Below are positions 23,129 through 31,731 of a stretch of DNA of 64,000 bases, one piece after another (position 1 is the first letter of the stretch; each line of letters opens with the position of its first letter). This stretch comes from JBBARC01 sp040400005 (GTDB lineage: Bacteria > Pseudomonadota > Alphaproteobacteria > Acetobacterales > Acetobacteraceae), in the NCBI GenBank assembly GCA_040400005.1, contig JBBARC010000012.1, positions 1-64,000 of the forward strand, written 5' to 3'. The notes beneath the pieces were generated by a model. It did not search any database, was not told the origin of the DNA, and worked only from the letters and a program-made list of their open reading frames with translations. The position numbers and the translations under genes were made by a program.

Positions 23129-23998
23129 ATGGACACTGCTTCTCACGCCGCTCATCTGCCAACCTCGTCGGGGCTGAAACAGCCATACCATTTGGTCGAT
23201 CCCAGCCCGTGGCCGATTATCGGTGCGGCGGGTGCCGGCCTGCTGCTGACCGGCATTGTGTTTGCCGCCCACACCGGCAACTACCTGGTGCTGCTGCTGG
23301 GCTTGGCCATCACCGTGGGCGTTGCCTTCATGTGGTGGCGCGAGGTTTTGAAGGAAAGCCGCACGCCGGGCATGCATTCGCCAGTGGTGCGCTTAGGCCT
23401 GCGCTATGGCGTTATGCTGTTCATCTCGTCAGAAGTGATGTTTTTCGTTGGTTTCTTCTGGGCTTTTTTCCATTTTGCGCTGTTCCCCGAACATGTGCTG
23501 AGCGCCGATACCGCCACCCACGCGCTAAACGCGGTGTGGCCGCCGGCCGGTATTCATACCTTTGATCCGTTCAAGATCCCGGTGCTGAACACCATGATCC
23601 TGCTGCTATCGGGCTGCACGGTAACCTGGGCGCACCACGCGCTGCTGGAAAATGATCGGGCAACCACGGTGAAGGCGTTGGGCATTACGGTGCTGCTGGG
23701 CATGTCGTTCACCGTGCTGCAGGCATTTGAATATTCGGAAGCGCCGTTTCACTTTGCCGGCGGCGGCATCTACCCGGCAGTGTTTTTTCTCGCCACCGGC
23801 TTTCACGGTTTTCACGTGATCATTGGCACCACGTTTTTGGCGGTGTGCTGGTTTCGCGCGCGCGCCGATCAGTTTTCGCCAGAACGCCATTTTGGCTTTG
23901 AAGCGGCCGCTTGGTACTGGCATTTCGTTGACGTGGTGTGGCTGTTTCTGTTCATCTTTATCTATATCTGGGGCGCCGGGCCGCCGCCTGTGGGATAG
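23129..23998 (+). CDS. ctaE: cytochrome c oxidase subunit III
   Basis: This 289-residue, seven-helix protein stabilises subunit I and contributes to oxygen delivery and the proton channel. Family marks are YHLVDPSPWPI, WWREVLKES, LFISSEVMFFVGFFWAFFH, WPPAGIHTFDPF, TGFHGFHVIIGT and AAWYWHFVDVVWLFLFIFIYIWG. ATG 23129 is poorly served by a ribosome binding site. The longer frame from 23087 would start inside the tandem repeat. Downstream are the DUF983 and surf1 genes in the usual order. Confidence 0.96.
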   Translation: MDTASHAAHLPTSSGLKQPYHLVDPSPWPIIGAAGAGLLLTGIVFAAHTGNYLVLLLGLAITVGVAFMWWREVLKESRTPGMHSPVVRLGLRYGVMLFISSEVMFFVGFFWAFFHFALFPEHVLSADTATHALNAVWPPAGIHTFDPFKIPVLNTMILLLSGCTVTWAHHALLENDRATTVKALGITVLLGMSFTVLQAFEYSEAPFHFAGGGIYPAVFFLATGFHGFHVIIGTTFLAVCWFRARADQFSPERHFGFEAAAWYWHFVDVVWLFLFIFIYIWGAGPPPVG

Positions 23999-24038
23999 TG
24001 TTGGTGGCTAACCGGCCAGCGTTGCCCAGGTTTTTATC

Positions 24039-24392
24039 ATGAGTAACGCGGGGCCGGTTTTTCCCTGGGGTGCGGTGTTTGCCGGGCGTTGCCCCGCTTG
24101 TGGGCAGGGCAAATTGTTTTCCGGGCCCTTGAGTGTGGTGCCTGCTTGCACGGAATGCGGGGCGGATTTTCGCGCATCTGAACTGGGTGATGGGTTTACC
24201 GTGCCGGTGTTGCTGGTGCTGGGTGCTGTGGTGGTAAGCAGTGCGGCTTATGTGGATACGGCGTACCAGCCGCCCTTGTGGGTGCACGCGCTGATCTGGC
24301 CGCCGGTGGTGGCGCTGCTGGCGATTGGCATTACGCGGGTGATAAAAGCGTTTTTGGTGGTGCAGAACTGGCGCTTGCGGCAGGGGCAATGA
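24039..24392 (+). CDS. DUF983 family membrane protein
   Basis: This 117-residue protein has an N-terminal zinc-ribbon-like pair (RCPACGQG and ACTECGADF) and two membrane helices (TVPVLLVLGAVVVSSAAYV and LWVHALIWPPVVALLAIGITRVI). That is the DUF983 layout regularly found between ctaE and surf1 in alphaproteobacteria. A role in oxidase assembly is inferred from context only. The stop overlaps the surf1 start (ATGA). Confidence 0.88.
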   Translation: MSNAGPVFPWGAVFAGRCPACGQGKLFSGPLSVVPACTECGADFRASELGDGFTVPVLLVLGAVVVSSAAYVDTAYQPPLWVHALIWPPVVALLAIGITRVIKAFLVVQNWRLRQGQ

Positions 24393-25108
24393 GGGTAAAC
24401 TCGCCGCGGCGGCGGTTGCTGGTGCCGTGTGCGCTGACCGCTGCCATGCTGGTGGTGCTGTGTGGTTTGGGCAGTTGGCAGGTGCGCCGGCTTGCGTGGA
24501 AAAATGCCGTTTTGGCGCACATCGCGCAGGCCGAGGCCAATGCGCCTGTGCCATTGGCGGGCGCAACCCCTGCACAATTTACCAAAATACAGGTCAGCGG
24601 CCATTGGCGCGCCGATGCGCTTGCCCATTACGGTGCGGCCCTGGGCGGCAACCTGAATAACCCGGTGATGGGTGCCGATGCGTTGCAGGTGCTGGATCGC
24701 GATGATGGCCCGGCGGTGCTGGTGGATCGTGGCTGGGTGCCGACCGATCCCGCCCCATTGCCCGATCGCGGTGCCGCCAGTGTTACCGGCTATGTGCGGG
24801 CGCGTGAAATATCAGGGTTTTTATCGGCGCCCGATGATGTGCCGGGGCGGCATTTTTATGCGCTGGATGCGGTGAAAATTGGGGCCGCGGTGGGCGGCGC
24901 GCCGGTGGTACCGTTCACCGTGGTGGCGGTGGGGCCACCGCCGGTTTGTGCCATTGGCCGATCCTGCCCGGTGCCGGTGGAAAATTTGCCACGGCCGGCG
25001 AATAATCATTTACAATATGCGATCACCTGGTACGGCCTAGCGTTGACCCTGCTTTGTGTGTTTGGGGTTTGGTTGCGCGGGGAATTTCGTGCTCGCCCGC
25101 CAGCTTGA
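24389..25108 (+). CDS. surf1: SURF1 family oxidase assembly factor
   Basis: This 239-residue protein has two terminal membrane helices (about residues 10-28 and 212-230) flanking a periplasmic domain, the SURF1/Shy1 topology. SWQVRRLAWKNAVLA, VSGHWRAD, VLVDRGWVPTDP, NNHLQYAITWYGLALTLLCVFGVWL are family marks. SURF1 helps insert heme a into subunit I. ATG 24389 overlaps the preceding stop. It ends the cta operon, and the DUF192 gene follows after 25 bases. Confidence 0.94.
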   Translation: MRVNSPRRRLLVPCALTAAMLVVLCGLGSWQVRRLAWKNAVLAHIAQAEANAPVPLAGATPAQFTKIQVSGHWRADALAHYGAALGGNLNNPVMGADALQVLDRDDGPAVLVDRGWVPTDPAPLPDRGAASVTGYVRAREISGFLSAPDDVPGRHFYALDAVKIGAAVGGAPVVPFTVVAVGPPPVCAIGRSCPVPVENLPRPANNHLQYAITWYGLALTLLCVFGVWLRGEFRARPPA

Positions 25109-25133
25109 GTTTCTACATTTCGGAGTTTTGTTG

Positions 25134-25649
25134 ATGACCCGTGCCGCCCGATTCCTGGCCCGATCCAGTCTGTTTCGCGCAACCCTGTTTGCGGCGGTGC
25201 TGCTGGTGCCGCAAACGCTGGCACCTTTGGCCTGGGCCGATGCCACCGGGCCGCAGCCGAAATTGCCCACGGTTGCCATCACCATCGTGAGTGCCAGCGG
25301 CGCGCGCCACGCCCTGACCGTGGAACTAGCGCTGACCGACGCGCAGCAGGAAACCGGCGAGATGGGCCGCCCGGTTATCCCCGAAGATCAGGGCATGTTG
25401 TTTGATTGGCACACCCCGCGGGTGGTGCCGATGTGGATGAAAAACACTATGGCGCCGCTGGACATGCTGTTTATCGATGACACCGGCCACATCATTCACA
25501 TCGCCGAAAACGCGGTGCCGTATTCGCTGGCATCGATCGATAGTGGCGGCAAGGTGCGGGCAACGCTTGAAGTGGCCGGCGGGCTTGCGGCAAAATTGGA
25601 TATTAATGTGGGCGATACGGTGGAAGGCGCGATGTTTGCGAAGAAATAG
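25134..25649 (+). CDS. DUF192 family exported protein
   Basis: This 171-residue protein has a signal peptide (about residues 1-36, ending AWA) and a DUF192 domain. Its hallmarks are LALTDAQQETGEMGRPVIPEDQGMLFDW, VPMWMKNTMAPLDMLFIDDTGHI and IDSGGKVRATLEVAGG. The fold is a small beta-barrel of unknown activity. CGGAG eight bases before ATG 25134 decides the start. It may be read through from surf1, but it occurs in many contexts elsewhere, so no link to the oxidase is claimed. Confidence 0.9.
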   Translation: MTRAARFLARSSLFRATLFAAVLLVPQTLAPLAWADATGPQPKLPTVAITIVSASGARHALTVELALTDAQQETGEMGRPVIPEDQGMLFDWHTPRVVPMWMKNTMAPLDMLFIDDTGHIIHIAENAVPYSLASIDSGGKVRATLEVAGGLAAKLDINVGDTVEGAMFAKK

Positions 25650-25683
25650 GGGGGGCGCTTCTTCGTATCTGAGGGGGGATGTG

Positions 25684-26607
25684 TTATTCGGCAGCGATGC
25701 GTTCCGCCGTTTTGCCAACTGCCGCATCCCAGCCCGCTTTGTGCAAAAACATCGCAGCCTGCGTCACCGACTGCCGCGCTTCGGGCATAAAGCTTTGTGC
25801 CAACTGCCAAGCGTGGCTTACCACCGGCCAGATTTGCAACTGCGCGTGAACGCCGGCCGCCGTTGCCCGATCGGCCAGGCGGGTTGCGTCATCTCGTAAA
25901 ATTTCGCGGTCGCCAACGTGTATCAGCAGCGGCGGAAAACCGCTCATATCGCCATATAGAGGCGACGCCTCTGGCGTGTGCGCATCGGCACCGCCCAAAT
26001 ACAGTGCGGCCCCCTGCTGCACGCCGGGGCCCCACAGCATGGCTTCACTGCCCTCGTTGGTGCGTATGGTTTCGCCGGTGCCGGCAAGGTCGGTCCAGGG
26101 CGAGAATAAGGCAGCCCCGGCCGGCAGGGCCACGCCACGCGCGCGCAGGCGCAGCATCAGCGCCAAGCACAAGCCGCCGCCTGCGGATTCGCCGGATATA
26201 ACAATCGGGCCGTCGGTTAACCCCAGCAGCGCCCGGTACACCGCCTCGGCATCGTCCACCGCGGCGGGGTACGGGCTTTCCGGCGCCAGGCGGTAATCGG
26301 CAGCAAACACCCGAAACCCGGCCAGCGCATAGGCGCCGGTTACCGGGCGGTGGGTGTGCGGTGAACAGGCGATGTAGCCGCCGCCATGCAAATACAGCAG
26401 CGTGCCGCAGGCCGGGGTATCGCTTTCCACCCATTCACCAGCAACGCCGCCCACGGTGGCGGCGGTAAACCGCGCCCCCTTTGGTGCCGGGAACGAACCG
26501 CCGCTGAGTATGGCGCGCACTTTCAAATAATCGGTTTCGGTTTTCATGCGCCGTTTGATCATCAGGCGCGCAACCAGATCGAACAGATGGGCCTGCCAGC
26601 TTGCCAT
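25684..26607 (-). CDS. alpha/beta hydrolase, hormone-sensitive-lipase type
   Basis: This 307-residue esterase of the HSL/type IV group has the oxyanion motif LYLHGGGY, nucleophile GESAGGG, the acid in HVGDREILRDD and a histidine in VVSHAWQ. It probably hydrolyses short acyl esters in the cytoplasm. ATG 26607 overlaps the stop of the SDR gene upstream (TAATG), so the two form an operon. The pair is divergent from a TetR regulator, which suggests ligand-controlled expression of a small catabolic or detoxification unit. Confidence 0.92.
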   Translation of the reverse strand: MASWQAHLFDLVARLMIKRRMKTETDYLKVRAILSGGSFPAPKGARFTAATVGGVAGEWVESDTPACGTLLYLHGGGYIACSPHTHRPVTGAYALAGFRVFAADYRLAPESPYPAAVDDAEAVYRALLGLTDGPIVISGESAGGGLCLALMLRLRARGVALPAGAALFSPWTDLAGTGETIRTNEGSEAMLWGPGVQQGAALYLGGADAHTPEASPLYGDMSGFPPLLIHVGDREILRDDATRLADRATAAGVHAQLQIWPVVSHAWQLAQSFMPEARQSVTQAAMFLHKAGWDAAVGKTAERIAAE

Positions 26608-27464
26608 TATGGTGCCACCGGGCCGGGGCTGGACAGTTTGTTTAAACGGCCCATCAGCATTTGCATGCGGCGCCAGTAGGTAACCGGAAACAGCCGCTGA
26701 ATACGTTCCAGCATGCGGGCATCGCGCCCGATTAACAGCCGCGGCGCGCGTTTGGCGATGGCGCCAGCGATCAGGCTGGCGGCCTCCGACGGGGGCATCA
26801 CCAGCGCCGTTTGGGTGGCCTCCTCCGCCTGCTTGGCCGCCTCGACGGGGTCGATGCCCTGCGGGATGCGCGCGCTGCGGGCAATTTCGGTGCGCACGCC
26901 GCCGGGATGCACCACGGTGAGGGATAAATTGGTGCCGGCCAATTCGTGGCGCAGGGATTCGGAAAAACCGCGCACGCCGAATTTGGCGGCGCAATACGCA
27001 GTTTGCCCAGGCGGGGCGACGACGCCAAAAATGCTGGAAATGTTCACAATATGGGCGGTGGGTTCCTGGGTCAGGGCAAACATAAAGGCGCGGCACAGGC
27101 GCACCGGGCCCCAAAAATTAATGTCCATCAGCCAGGCGAAATCTTCCAATGTCGCCTCCATAAATGTGCCGGCCAGCGCCACACCCGCGTTGTTCACCAA
27201 AATGGTCACCCGGCCGTGCACTGCCAGCACCGCGTCCGGCAATGCCGCAATCGCCGCCGCATCGGCGACATCCAGCACGTGTTCGCTAACATTCACCCCG
27301 TTCAGGCGGGCGGCCGCCGCAGTACGGGCCAAACCTTCCGCATTGCGATCACACAGCGCCAAATGGCAGCCCTTGGCGGCAAGATCGGCTGCCAATGCAG
27401 CACCTATGCCGCTGGCGGCACCGGTAATCACCGCAACCCCGCCCTTGATGGGAAAATCCGCCAC
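26607..27464 (-). CDS. short-chain dehydrogenase/reductase
   Basis: This 285-residue SDR has the nucleotide-binding motif TGAASGIG near residue 15, NNAG, the catalytic Ser in IVNISSIFG and YxxxK (YCAAK). The extended C-terminus (RAPRLLIGRDARMLERIQRLFPVTYWRRM) is typical of classical SDRs acting on lipid-like alcohols or ketones. The substrate is unknown. The start is GTG 27464 with AAGGGG six bases upstream. The gene heads the two-gene operon with the hydrolase. Confidence 0.92.
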   Translation of the reverse strand: MADFPIKGGVAVITGAASGIGAALAADLAAKGCHLALCDRNAEGLARTAAAARLNGVNVSEHVLDVADAAAIAALPDAVLAVHGRVTILVNNAGVALAGTFMEATLEDFAWLMDINFWGPVRLCRAFMFALTQEPTAHIVNISSIFGVVAPPGQTAYCAAKFGVRGFSESLRHELAGTNLSLTVVHPGGVRTEIARSARIPQGIDPVEAAKQAEEATQTALVMPPSEAASLIAGAIAKRAPRLLIGRDARMLERIQRLFPVTYWRRMQMLMGRLNKLSSPGPVAP

Positions 27465-27527
27465 GCTGTGCCCCTTAAGTGTTTTGCCAAAAGCACAACC
27501 CGCGCCCGGGCTTGCTTTTACTGGGTC

Positions 27528-27549
27528 GCACCCTAAGGTGCGCACCTTA
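27528..27549. promoter_or_regulatory. overlapping palindromes, candidate TetR operator
   Basis: TAAGGTGCGCACCTTA (27534-27549) is a perfect 16-bp palindrome. Overlapping it, GCACC (27528-27532) and GGTGC (27537-27541) form a second dyad. The site lies 26 bases before the tetR start and 64 before the SDR start, where a TetR-type repressor would control both divergent promoters. Confidence 0.7.
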
Positions 27550-27574
27550 ATTAACGCAAGCGGAGATTTTTCTG

Positions 27575-28216
27575 GTGGCAAAGCCGGCCCGCAGTTTGGC
27601 ACCAAAATTAGTTGGCCGCGAAAGCCGTGCCGCCGGCAACGCCACGCGTGACCGCGTGCTGGCGGTAGCACTTGATCTGTTCAACGCCCACGGCCCCGAT
27701 CGCGTCACCACCGCCGATATCGCCGCCGCCGCCGCCATTAACGAAGGCAATCTGTACTACTGGTTCGCCCGCAAAGCCCAAATCGTTGAAGCCATCTTCG
27801 TGCAGTTCGAAACCGCCATGCTGGAGGTCGCCCACCGCGACCTGGGTGCGCCAAATTTGCGCGAAACCTACGATACCTACCAGCGCGGTTGGTTCGACCT
27901 GACCCGCGAATACCGCTTCTTCTACCGCGATGGTATGGCCCTGCGCGCCATGGTGCCGGAATTGAAAAGCCGGATCAACGCGCTGAACACCAATGCCCAA
28001 AGCGAAGTGCGCCAGGTGTTCGACGTGATGCGCAGCAATGGCCTAATGCGCGCAACCGATGACGACCTCGCAGCCCTCATCGCCAACCTATGGATCGTCT
28101 CCGGCTACTGGATGGATTTTTACGCCCTCCGCCACGATGGCGCCGTCATCGAAGCCGAAGCTTTGGCCTGGGGCGCCCGCCAAGTAGAAAGCCTCGTCCG
28201 GCCTTATCTCGTTTGA
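27575..28216 (+). CDS. TetR family transcriptional regulator
   Basis: This 213-residue protein has an N-terminal helix-turn-helix (about residues 20-70: TRDRVLAVALDLFNAHGPDRVTTADIAAAAAINEGNLYYWFARKAQIVEAIF) and a C-terminal ligand domain that belongs to a TetR subgroup with the YRFFYRDGMAL stretch. It starts at GTG 27575 with CGGAG upstream. Its divergent neighbours are the SDR and the hydrolase, and the palindrome at 27534 is the likely operator. The ligand is unknown. Confidence 0.92.
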   Translation: MAKPARSLAPKLVGRESRAAGNATRDRVLAVALDLFNAHGPDRVTTADIAAAAAINEGNLYYWFARKAQIVEAIFVQFETAMLEVAHRDLGAPNLRETYDTYQRGWFDLTREYRFFYRDGMALRAMVPELKSRINALNTNAQSEVRQVFDVMRSNGLMRATDDDLAALIANLWIVSGYWMDFYALRHDGAVIEAEALAWGARQVESLVRPYLV

Positions 28217-28218
28217 GA

Positions 28219-28440
28219 GTGTGGGGTTGGGGAAAGGAAGGCGAGGGGCTTTGCCCCTTCGATCCCCATTAAAGGCAAGCCTTTAAAATCCTTTAGCTTT
28301 GGGGCGGGGGGAAGGGGCCAGCACGGGGGTTGTAACGCCATTGTCGGCCCCTTCCCCCCGCCCCAAAGCTAGGGTTCTAAGGGTTTGCCCTTAGCGGGAT
28401 CGAAGGGCAGAGCCCTCGCCTTTCTTCCTCAACCCCACAC
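28219..28440. repeat. long inverted repeat (about 222 bp) between convergent genes
   Basis: The two arms, 28219-28319 and 28346-28440, are inverted copies with scattered differences. The innermost 25 bases (28295-28319 against 28346-28370) match exactly, and the outermost GTGTGGGGTTG pairs with CAACCCCACAC. The loop is 26 bases. The arms hold smaller hairpins such as GGGGCTTTGCCCC. It lies between the 3' ends of tetR and amtB and may terminate both. I recall similar GGGCAAACCCTTAGAACC-type repeats in Acetobacteraceae. Confidence 0.88.
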
Positions 28441-28454
28441 CCCCAAACGCGAAA

Positions 28455-28478
28455 GGCCGGGTGCTTTCGCACCCGGCC
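28455..28478 (-). terminator. hairpin terminator of glnK-amtB
   Basis: GGCCGGGTGC and GCACCCGGCC form a perfect 10-bp GC stem with a 4-base loop. On the minus strand it lies 33 bases after the amtB stop and is followed by TTTCGCGTTT, a modest U-tract. Confidence 0.7.
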
Positions 28479-28510
28479 CCGCCGCAAGCCCGCAGCGTGA
28501 GGTTAAGGGT

Positions 28511-29995
28511 TTAGCCGAGGCTTTCGCCGTGGAGAACGGTATCGAGGCCTTCGATTTCTTCCTCTTTGGTGACGCGCAGCCCGATGGTGGCGTTGATCGC
28601 CAGCAGCAGGATGAGGGACACGGCGCCGCTATAGCCCAGGGTCACCAGCACCGCTTTCGCCTGGATGATGAGCTGGTGGATACCGCCGGGCGAACCGAGC
28701 GGGTTAGCGGCGGTGGCCGAGAGTGGCCCGTAGCTCAACACACCGGTGAGCAATGCGCCGACGATACCGCCGATGCCGTGCACGCCAAAAGTATCGAGGC
28801 TGTCGTCGTAGCCGATCATCGTTTTCAGCTTGGTGGCGGACAGGAAGCAGATCACGCCGGCAGCAACGCCGATGATGATAGCGCCACCTGGCAGCACGAA
28901 GCCGGATGCCGGGGTGATGGCAACCAGACCGGCAACGGCGCCGGAGATGATGCCCAGCACCGATGGTTTGCCGTGGCTGATCCATTCCGAGAACATCCAC
29001 GCCAAAGCGGCAGCGGCGGCGGCGATATGGGTGACCGCGAAGGCCATGCCGGCGCGGCCGTTGGCAGCGTTGGCAGAGCCCGCGTTAAAGCCGAACCAGC
29101 CAACCCACAGCAGCGATGCCCCGATAACGGCATAGGTCAGGTTATACGGGGACATGTTATCGTGCCCGTAGCCTTGGCGTTTGCCCATCACCAGGCAGGC
29201 CATAAGGCCTGCGATACCAGCGTTGATGTGCACAACCGTGCCACCGGCGAAGTCGAGTGTGCCCAAATTAAATAGCCAGCCGCTTGGCGCCCACACCCAG
29301 TGGGCGATGGGGCTGTAAACCAGCACCGACCACAGCACCATGAACACGCACATCGCCGAGAATTTCATGCGATCTGCGAAGGCGCCGGCGATCAAGGCCG
29401 GGGTGATGATGGCGAAGGTCATCTGGAACATCATGTAGACGCTCTCGGGGATGGTGGTGGTCACCGTTCCGCCGAGCACGAAGGCGCTGTCATCGCCATT
29501 GGCGATGTTCGCTTCCATGCCATGCAACATGAAGCGCGACATATCACCGATGAAGCCGGCCGTTGCGCCGGTGCCTGCGGTGAACGCTTCGGAGTAGCCG
29601 ATCACAGTCCACACCAGGGTCACTAAGCAGGTGATGGCGAAGGACTGCATGACAGTGGCAAGGATGTTCTTTTTACGCACCATGCCGGCATAGAACAGGG
29701 CAAGGCCGGGGATGGTCATCATCAGCACCAGGGCTGTTGAGGTCATCATCCAGGCGGTATCGCCGTTGTTGTAGGCAGGTTTGGCCGGGGCTGCGGGTGC
29801 GGCTGGTGCTGCTGCTGGGGCGGCGGCTACCGGTGCTGGTGCCGGGGCAGGTGTTGCGGCTGCCGGCGCTGTGACCGCCGCCGGGGTTTCGGGGGCTGGC
29901 GCCTGGGCGAACGCCACCGGGGCGATGGTTGCCAGTATCAGGGGCGCTGCGATCAGCATTGCCCCCAAGCGGGCGCGAAGTGGGGTGAAATTCAT
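28511..29995 (-). CDS. amtB: ammonium transporter AmtB
   Basis: This 494-residue protein has a cleavable signal (about residues 1-32), a spacer of about 45 residues made almost only of Ala and Pro, and then an 11-helix Amt core. Core marks are ALVLMMTIPGLALFYAGMVRKKN, the GAFADRMKFSA region, FAGGTVVHINAGIAGLMACLVMGKR with the first twin-His, and DTFGVHGIGGIVGALLTG with the second. It carries ammonium across the inner membrane, gated by GlnK. AAAGGAA upstream of ATG 29995 sets the start. It lies 11 bases after glnK in the usual order. The Ala/Pro spacer is longer than in E. coli. Confidence 0.96.
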   Translation of the reverse strand: MNFTPLRARLGAMLIAAPLILATIAPVAFAQAPAPETPAAVTAPAAATPAPAPAPVAAAPAAAPAAPAAPAKPAYNNGDTAWMMTSTALVLMMTIPGLALFYAGMVRKKNILATVMQSFAITCLVTLVWTVIGYSEAFTAGTGATAGFIGDMSRFMLHGMEANIANGDDSAFVLGGTVTTTIPESVYMMFQMTFAIITPALIAGAFADRMKFSAMCVFMVLWSVLVYSPIAHWVWAPSGWLFNLGTLDFAGGTVVHINAGIAGLMACLVMGKRQGYGHDNMSPYNLTYAVIGASLLWVGWFGFNAGSANAANGRAGMAFAVTHIAAAAAALAWMFSEWISHGKPSVLGIISGAVAGLVAITPASGFVLPGGAIIIGVAAGVICFLSATKLKTMIGYDDSLDTFGVHGIGGIVGALLTGVLSYGPLSATAANPLGSPGGIHQLIIQAKAVLVTLGYSGAVSLILLLAINATIGLRVTKEEEIEGLDTVLHGESLG

Positions 29996-30006
29996 CAGCT
30001 TTCCTT

Positions 30007-30345
30007 TCACAGGGCAGCGTCATCGAGCTCGCCGGTGCGGATTCGCACGGCGCGTTCGATGTCGAGCACGAAGATCTTGCCATCACCGATCTTGCCGGTT
30101 TTGGCGGCCGCGGTGATGGCTTCCACCACCTGATCCACCTGGGACGCCTGCACGGCGACCTCGATCTTCACTTTAGGCAGGAAGCTCACGTGATATTCCG
30201 CACCGCGGTAGATCTCCGTCTGCCCTTTTTGCCGTCCAAAGCCCTTCACCTCGGTGACAGTCAGGCCTTGCACACCAAGTGGTGTGAGGGCCTCACGTAC
30301 GTCATCGAGCTTGAAGGGTTTGACGATCGCGATAACCAGCTTCAT
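30007..30345 (-). CDS. glnK: nitrogen regulatory protein P-II
   Basis: This 112-residue PII protein has the start MKLVIAIVKPFKLDDVREAL, the T-loop with Tyr46 and Tyr51 (EIYRGAEY; Tyr51 is the uridylylation site), the B-loop KTGKIGDGKIFV and the C-loop RIRTGELDDAAL. It senses ATP/ADP and 2-oxoglutarate and blocks AmtB when nitrogen is plentiful. Linkage to amtB marks it as the GlnK type. Upstream lie three tandem copies of a sigma-54-like promoter motif, in keeping with nitrogen control. Confidence 0.96.
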   Translation of the reverse strand: MKLVIAIVKPFKLDDVREALTPLGVQGLTVTEVKGFGRQKGQTEIYRGAEYHVSFLPKVKIEVAVQASQVDQVVEAITAAAKTGKIGDGKIFVLDIERAVRIRTGELDDAAL

Positions 30346-30400
30346 CTCACCTTCCTTCTTACTTCCGCCTCCCCCGTGGACACGGTCTGGCAAACACCCT

Positions 30401-30460
30401 TTCAAGAAGCGTGCCGAGGGCCTTCAAGAAGCGTGCCGAGGGCCTTCAAGAAGCGTGCCG
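30401..30460 (-). promoter_or_regulatory. triplicated sigma-54-like promoter motif upstream of glnK
   Basis: On the minus strand the 16-mer cGGCACGcttcTTGAa occurs three times (plus-strand 30401-30416, 30423-30438, 30445-30460) in a 22-bp direct repeat. It matches the sigma-54 consensus TGGCACG-N4-TTGCW except for the first T and the C of the -12 GC. The copy nearest glnK would give a leader of about 45 bases. Confidence 0.5.
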
Positions 30461-30543
30461 GGGGGTGTAGGGGGTGGTGGGGGCAGGAATGGCGCTGGTT
30501 TTGCCCAAAATTTAGGCACAGTGGTCGATCGGAGGGCAGTTCA

Positions 30544-31731
30544 ATGGATTATGATGTGTGCATAGTGGGTGCCGGCCCGGTGGGCGGGGCGCTGGCCTGC
30601 CGCCTGGCCGCCGGGGGCATGCGCGTCGCCATTGTGGATGCGGCAGCGCTGCCGCCGATGGAGCACCCCAATTTTGATGGCCGTGCTTACGCCATTGCGG
30701 CGGGGTCGCGGCCGTTATTGCAAGCCGCCGGGCTGTGGGATGCGCTGCCGCTGCCACCGGGGCCGATTACCCAGATACGGGTGACCGACGGCAAACCGGG
30801 GCGGCCGGCCTCGCGCTTGCACCTACACTTTGGCGGCGATGAAACGGGCGATGAACCGCTGGGCCACATGGTGGAGGCGCGATCGCTGCGCGTTGCGTTA
30901 AACGCCCGGCTGAATGCCGATGCGGGCATCGATTTATTTGCCCCGGCGCGTGCGCAGGTTGCCTGGCAGGCGGATTTTGCCTCGGTGCAGTTGGATACCG
31001 GGGCTGCCTTCACTGCCCGCTTGGTGGTGGCTGCCGAAGGCCGCAATAGCCCGCTGCGGCGCCAGGCCGGCATTACGGCTGCTACCTGGCCGTACCACCA
31101 AAGCGGTATTGTGTGCGCCATTGCCCACAGCCTGCCGCACAACCAAACCGCGCTGGAACATTTTCTGCCGGCAGGACCCTTTGCCCAGTTGCCGATGGCG
31201 CCAACCGCCGCGCACCAGAATATTTCGGCGATTGTGTGGACCGACCGTGCCGCTAACGCACCCAAATTTATGGCGCTGGATGATGAGGCGTTTGGCGCCC
31301 AGATTGCCCAGCGTTTGGGCGGGCATTTGGGTGCGGTGACACCGATTGGTCGGCGTTGGCTGTATCCGCTGACCGCCATGTATGTGCACCGGTTGGTGGC
31401 ACCGCGCCTGGCGCTGGTGGGCGATGCCGCGCACGGTATTCACCCGATTGCCGGGCAGGGGCTGAATTTGGGTTTGCGTGATGCCATTGCGTTGGCCGAT
31501 TTGCTGTTGGCGGCTGGCGGTGATGCGGGGGCGGCGGCGCTGTTGGACCGTTACCAGCGCAGCAGGCGTGCCGATATTATTTCCATGCTGGTGGCAACCG
31601 ATGGGTTGGATCGTTTGTTCAGCACCAATTTTGCCCCGGTGCGGTTACTGCGCGATGTGGGTTTGGCGGCGGTGAATGCGATGCCGCCGTTAAAACGTGC
31701 GTTTATGCGCCAGGCGATGGGGCAAAGGTAG
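30544..31731 (+). CDS. UbiH/UbiF/COQ6-type FAD-dependent hydroxylase
   Basis: This 395-residue flavoprotein monooxygenase acts on the ubiquinone ring in known family members. It shows the FAD dinucleotide motif VCIVGAGPVGGALACRLA at the N-terminus, a DG motif around LVVAAEGRNSPLRRQAGI, and the second FAD motif LALVGDAAHGIHPIAGQGLNLGLRD near residue 290. ATG 30544 follows a GGAGGG ribosome site. Which ring position it hydroxylates cannot be told. It is monocistronic, reads away from glnK, and may share the control region with it. Confidence 0.9.
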   Translation: MDYDVCIVGAGPVGGALACRLAAGGMRVAIVDAAALPPMEHPNFDGRAYAIAAGSRPLLQAAGLWDALPLPPGPITQIRVTDGKPGRPASRLHLHFGGDETGDEPLGHMVEARSLRVALNARLNADAGIDLFAPARAQVAWQADFASVQLDTGAAFTARLVVAAEGRNSPLRRQAGITAATWPYHQSGIVCAIAHSLPHNQTALEHFLPAGPFAQLPMAPTAAHQNISAIVWTDRAANAPKFMALDDEAFGAQIAQRLGGHLGAVTPIGRRWLYPLTAMYVHRLVAPRLALVGDAAHGIHPIAGQGLNLGLRDAIALADLLLAAGGDAGAAALLDRYQRSRRADIISMLVATDGLDRLFSTNFAPVRLLRDVGLAAVNAMPPLKRAFMRQAMGQR

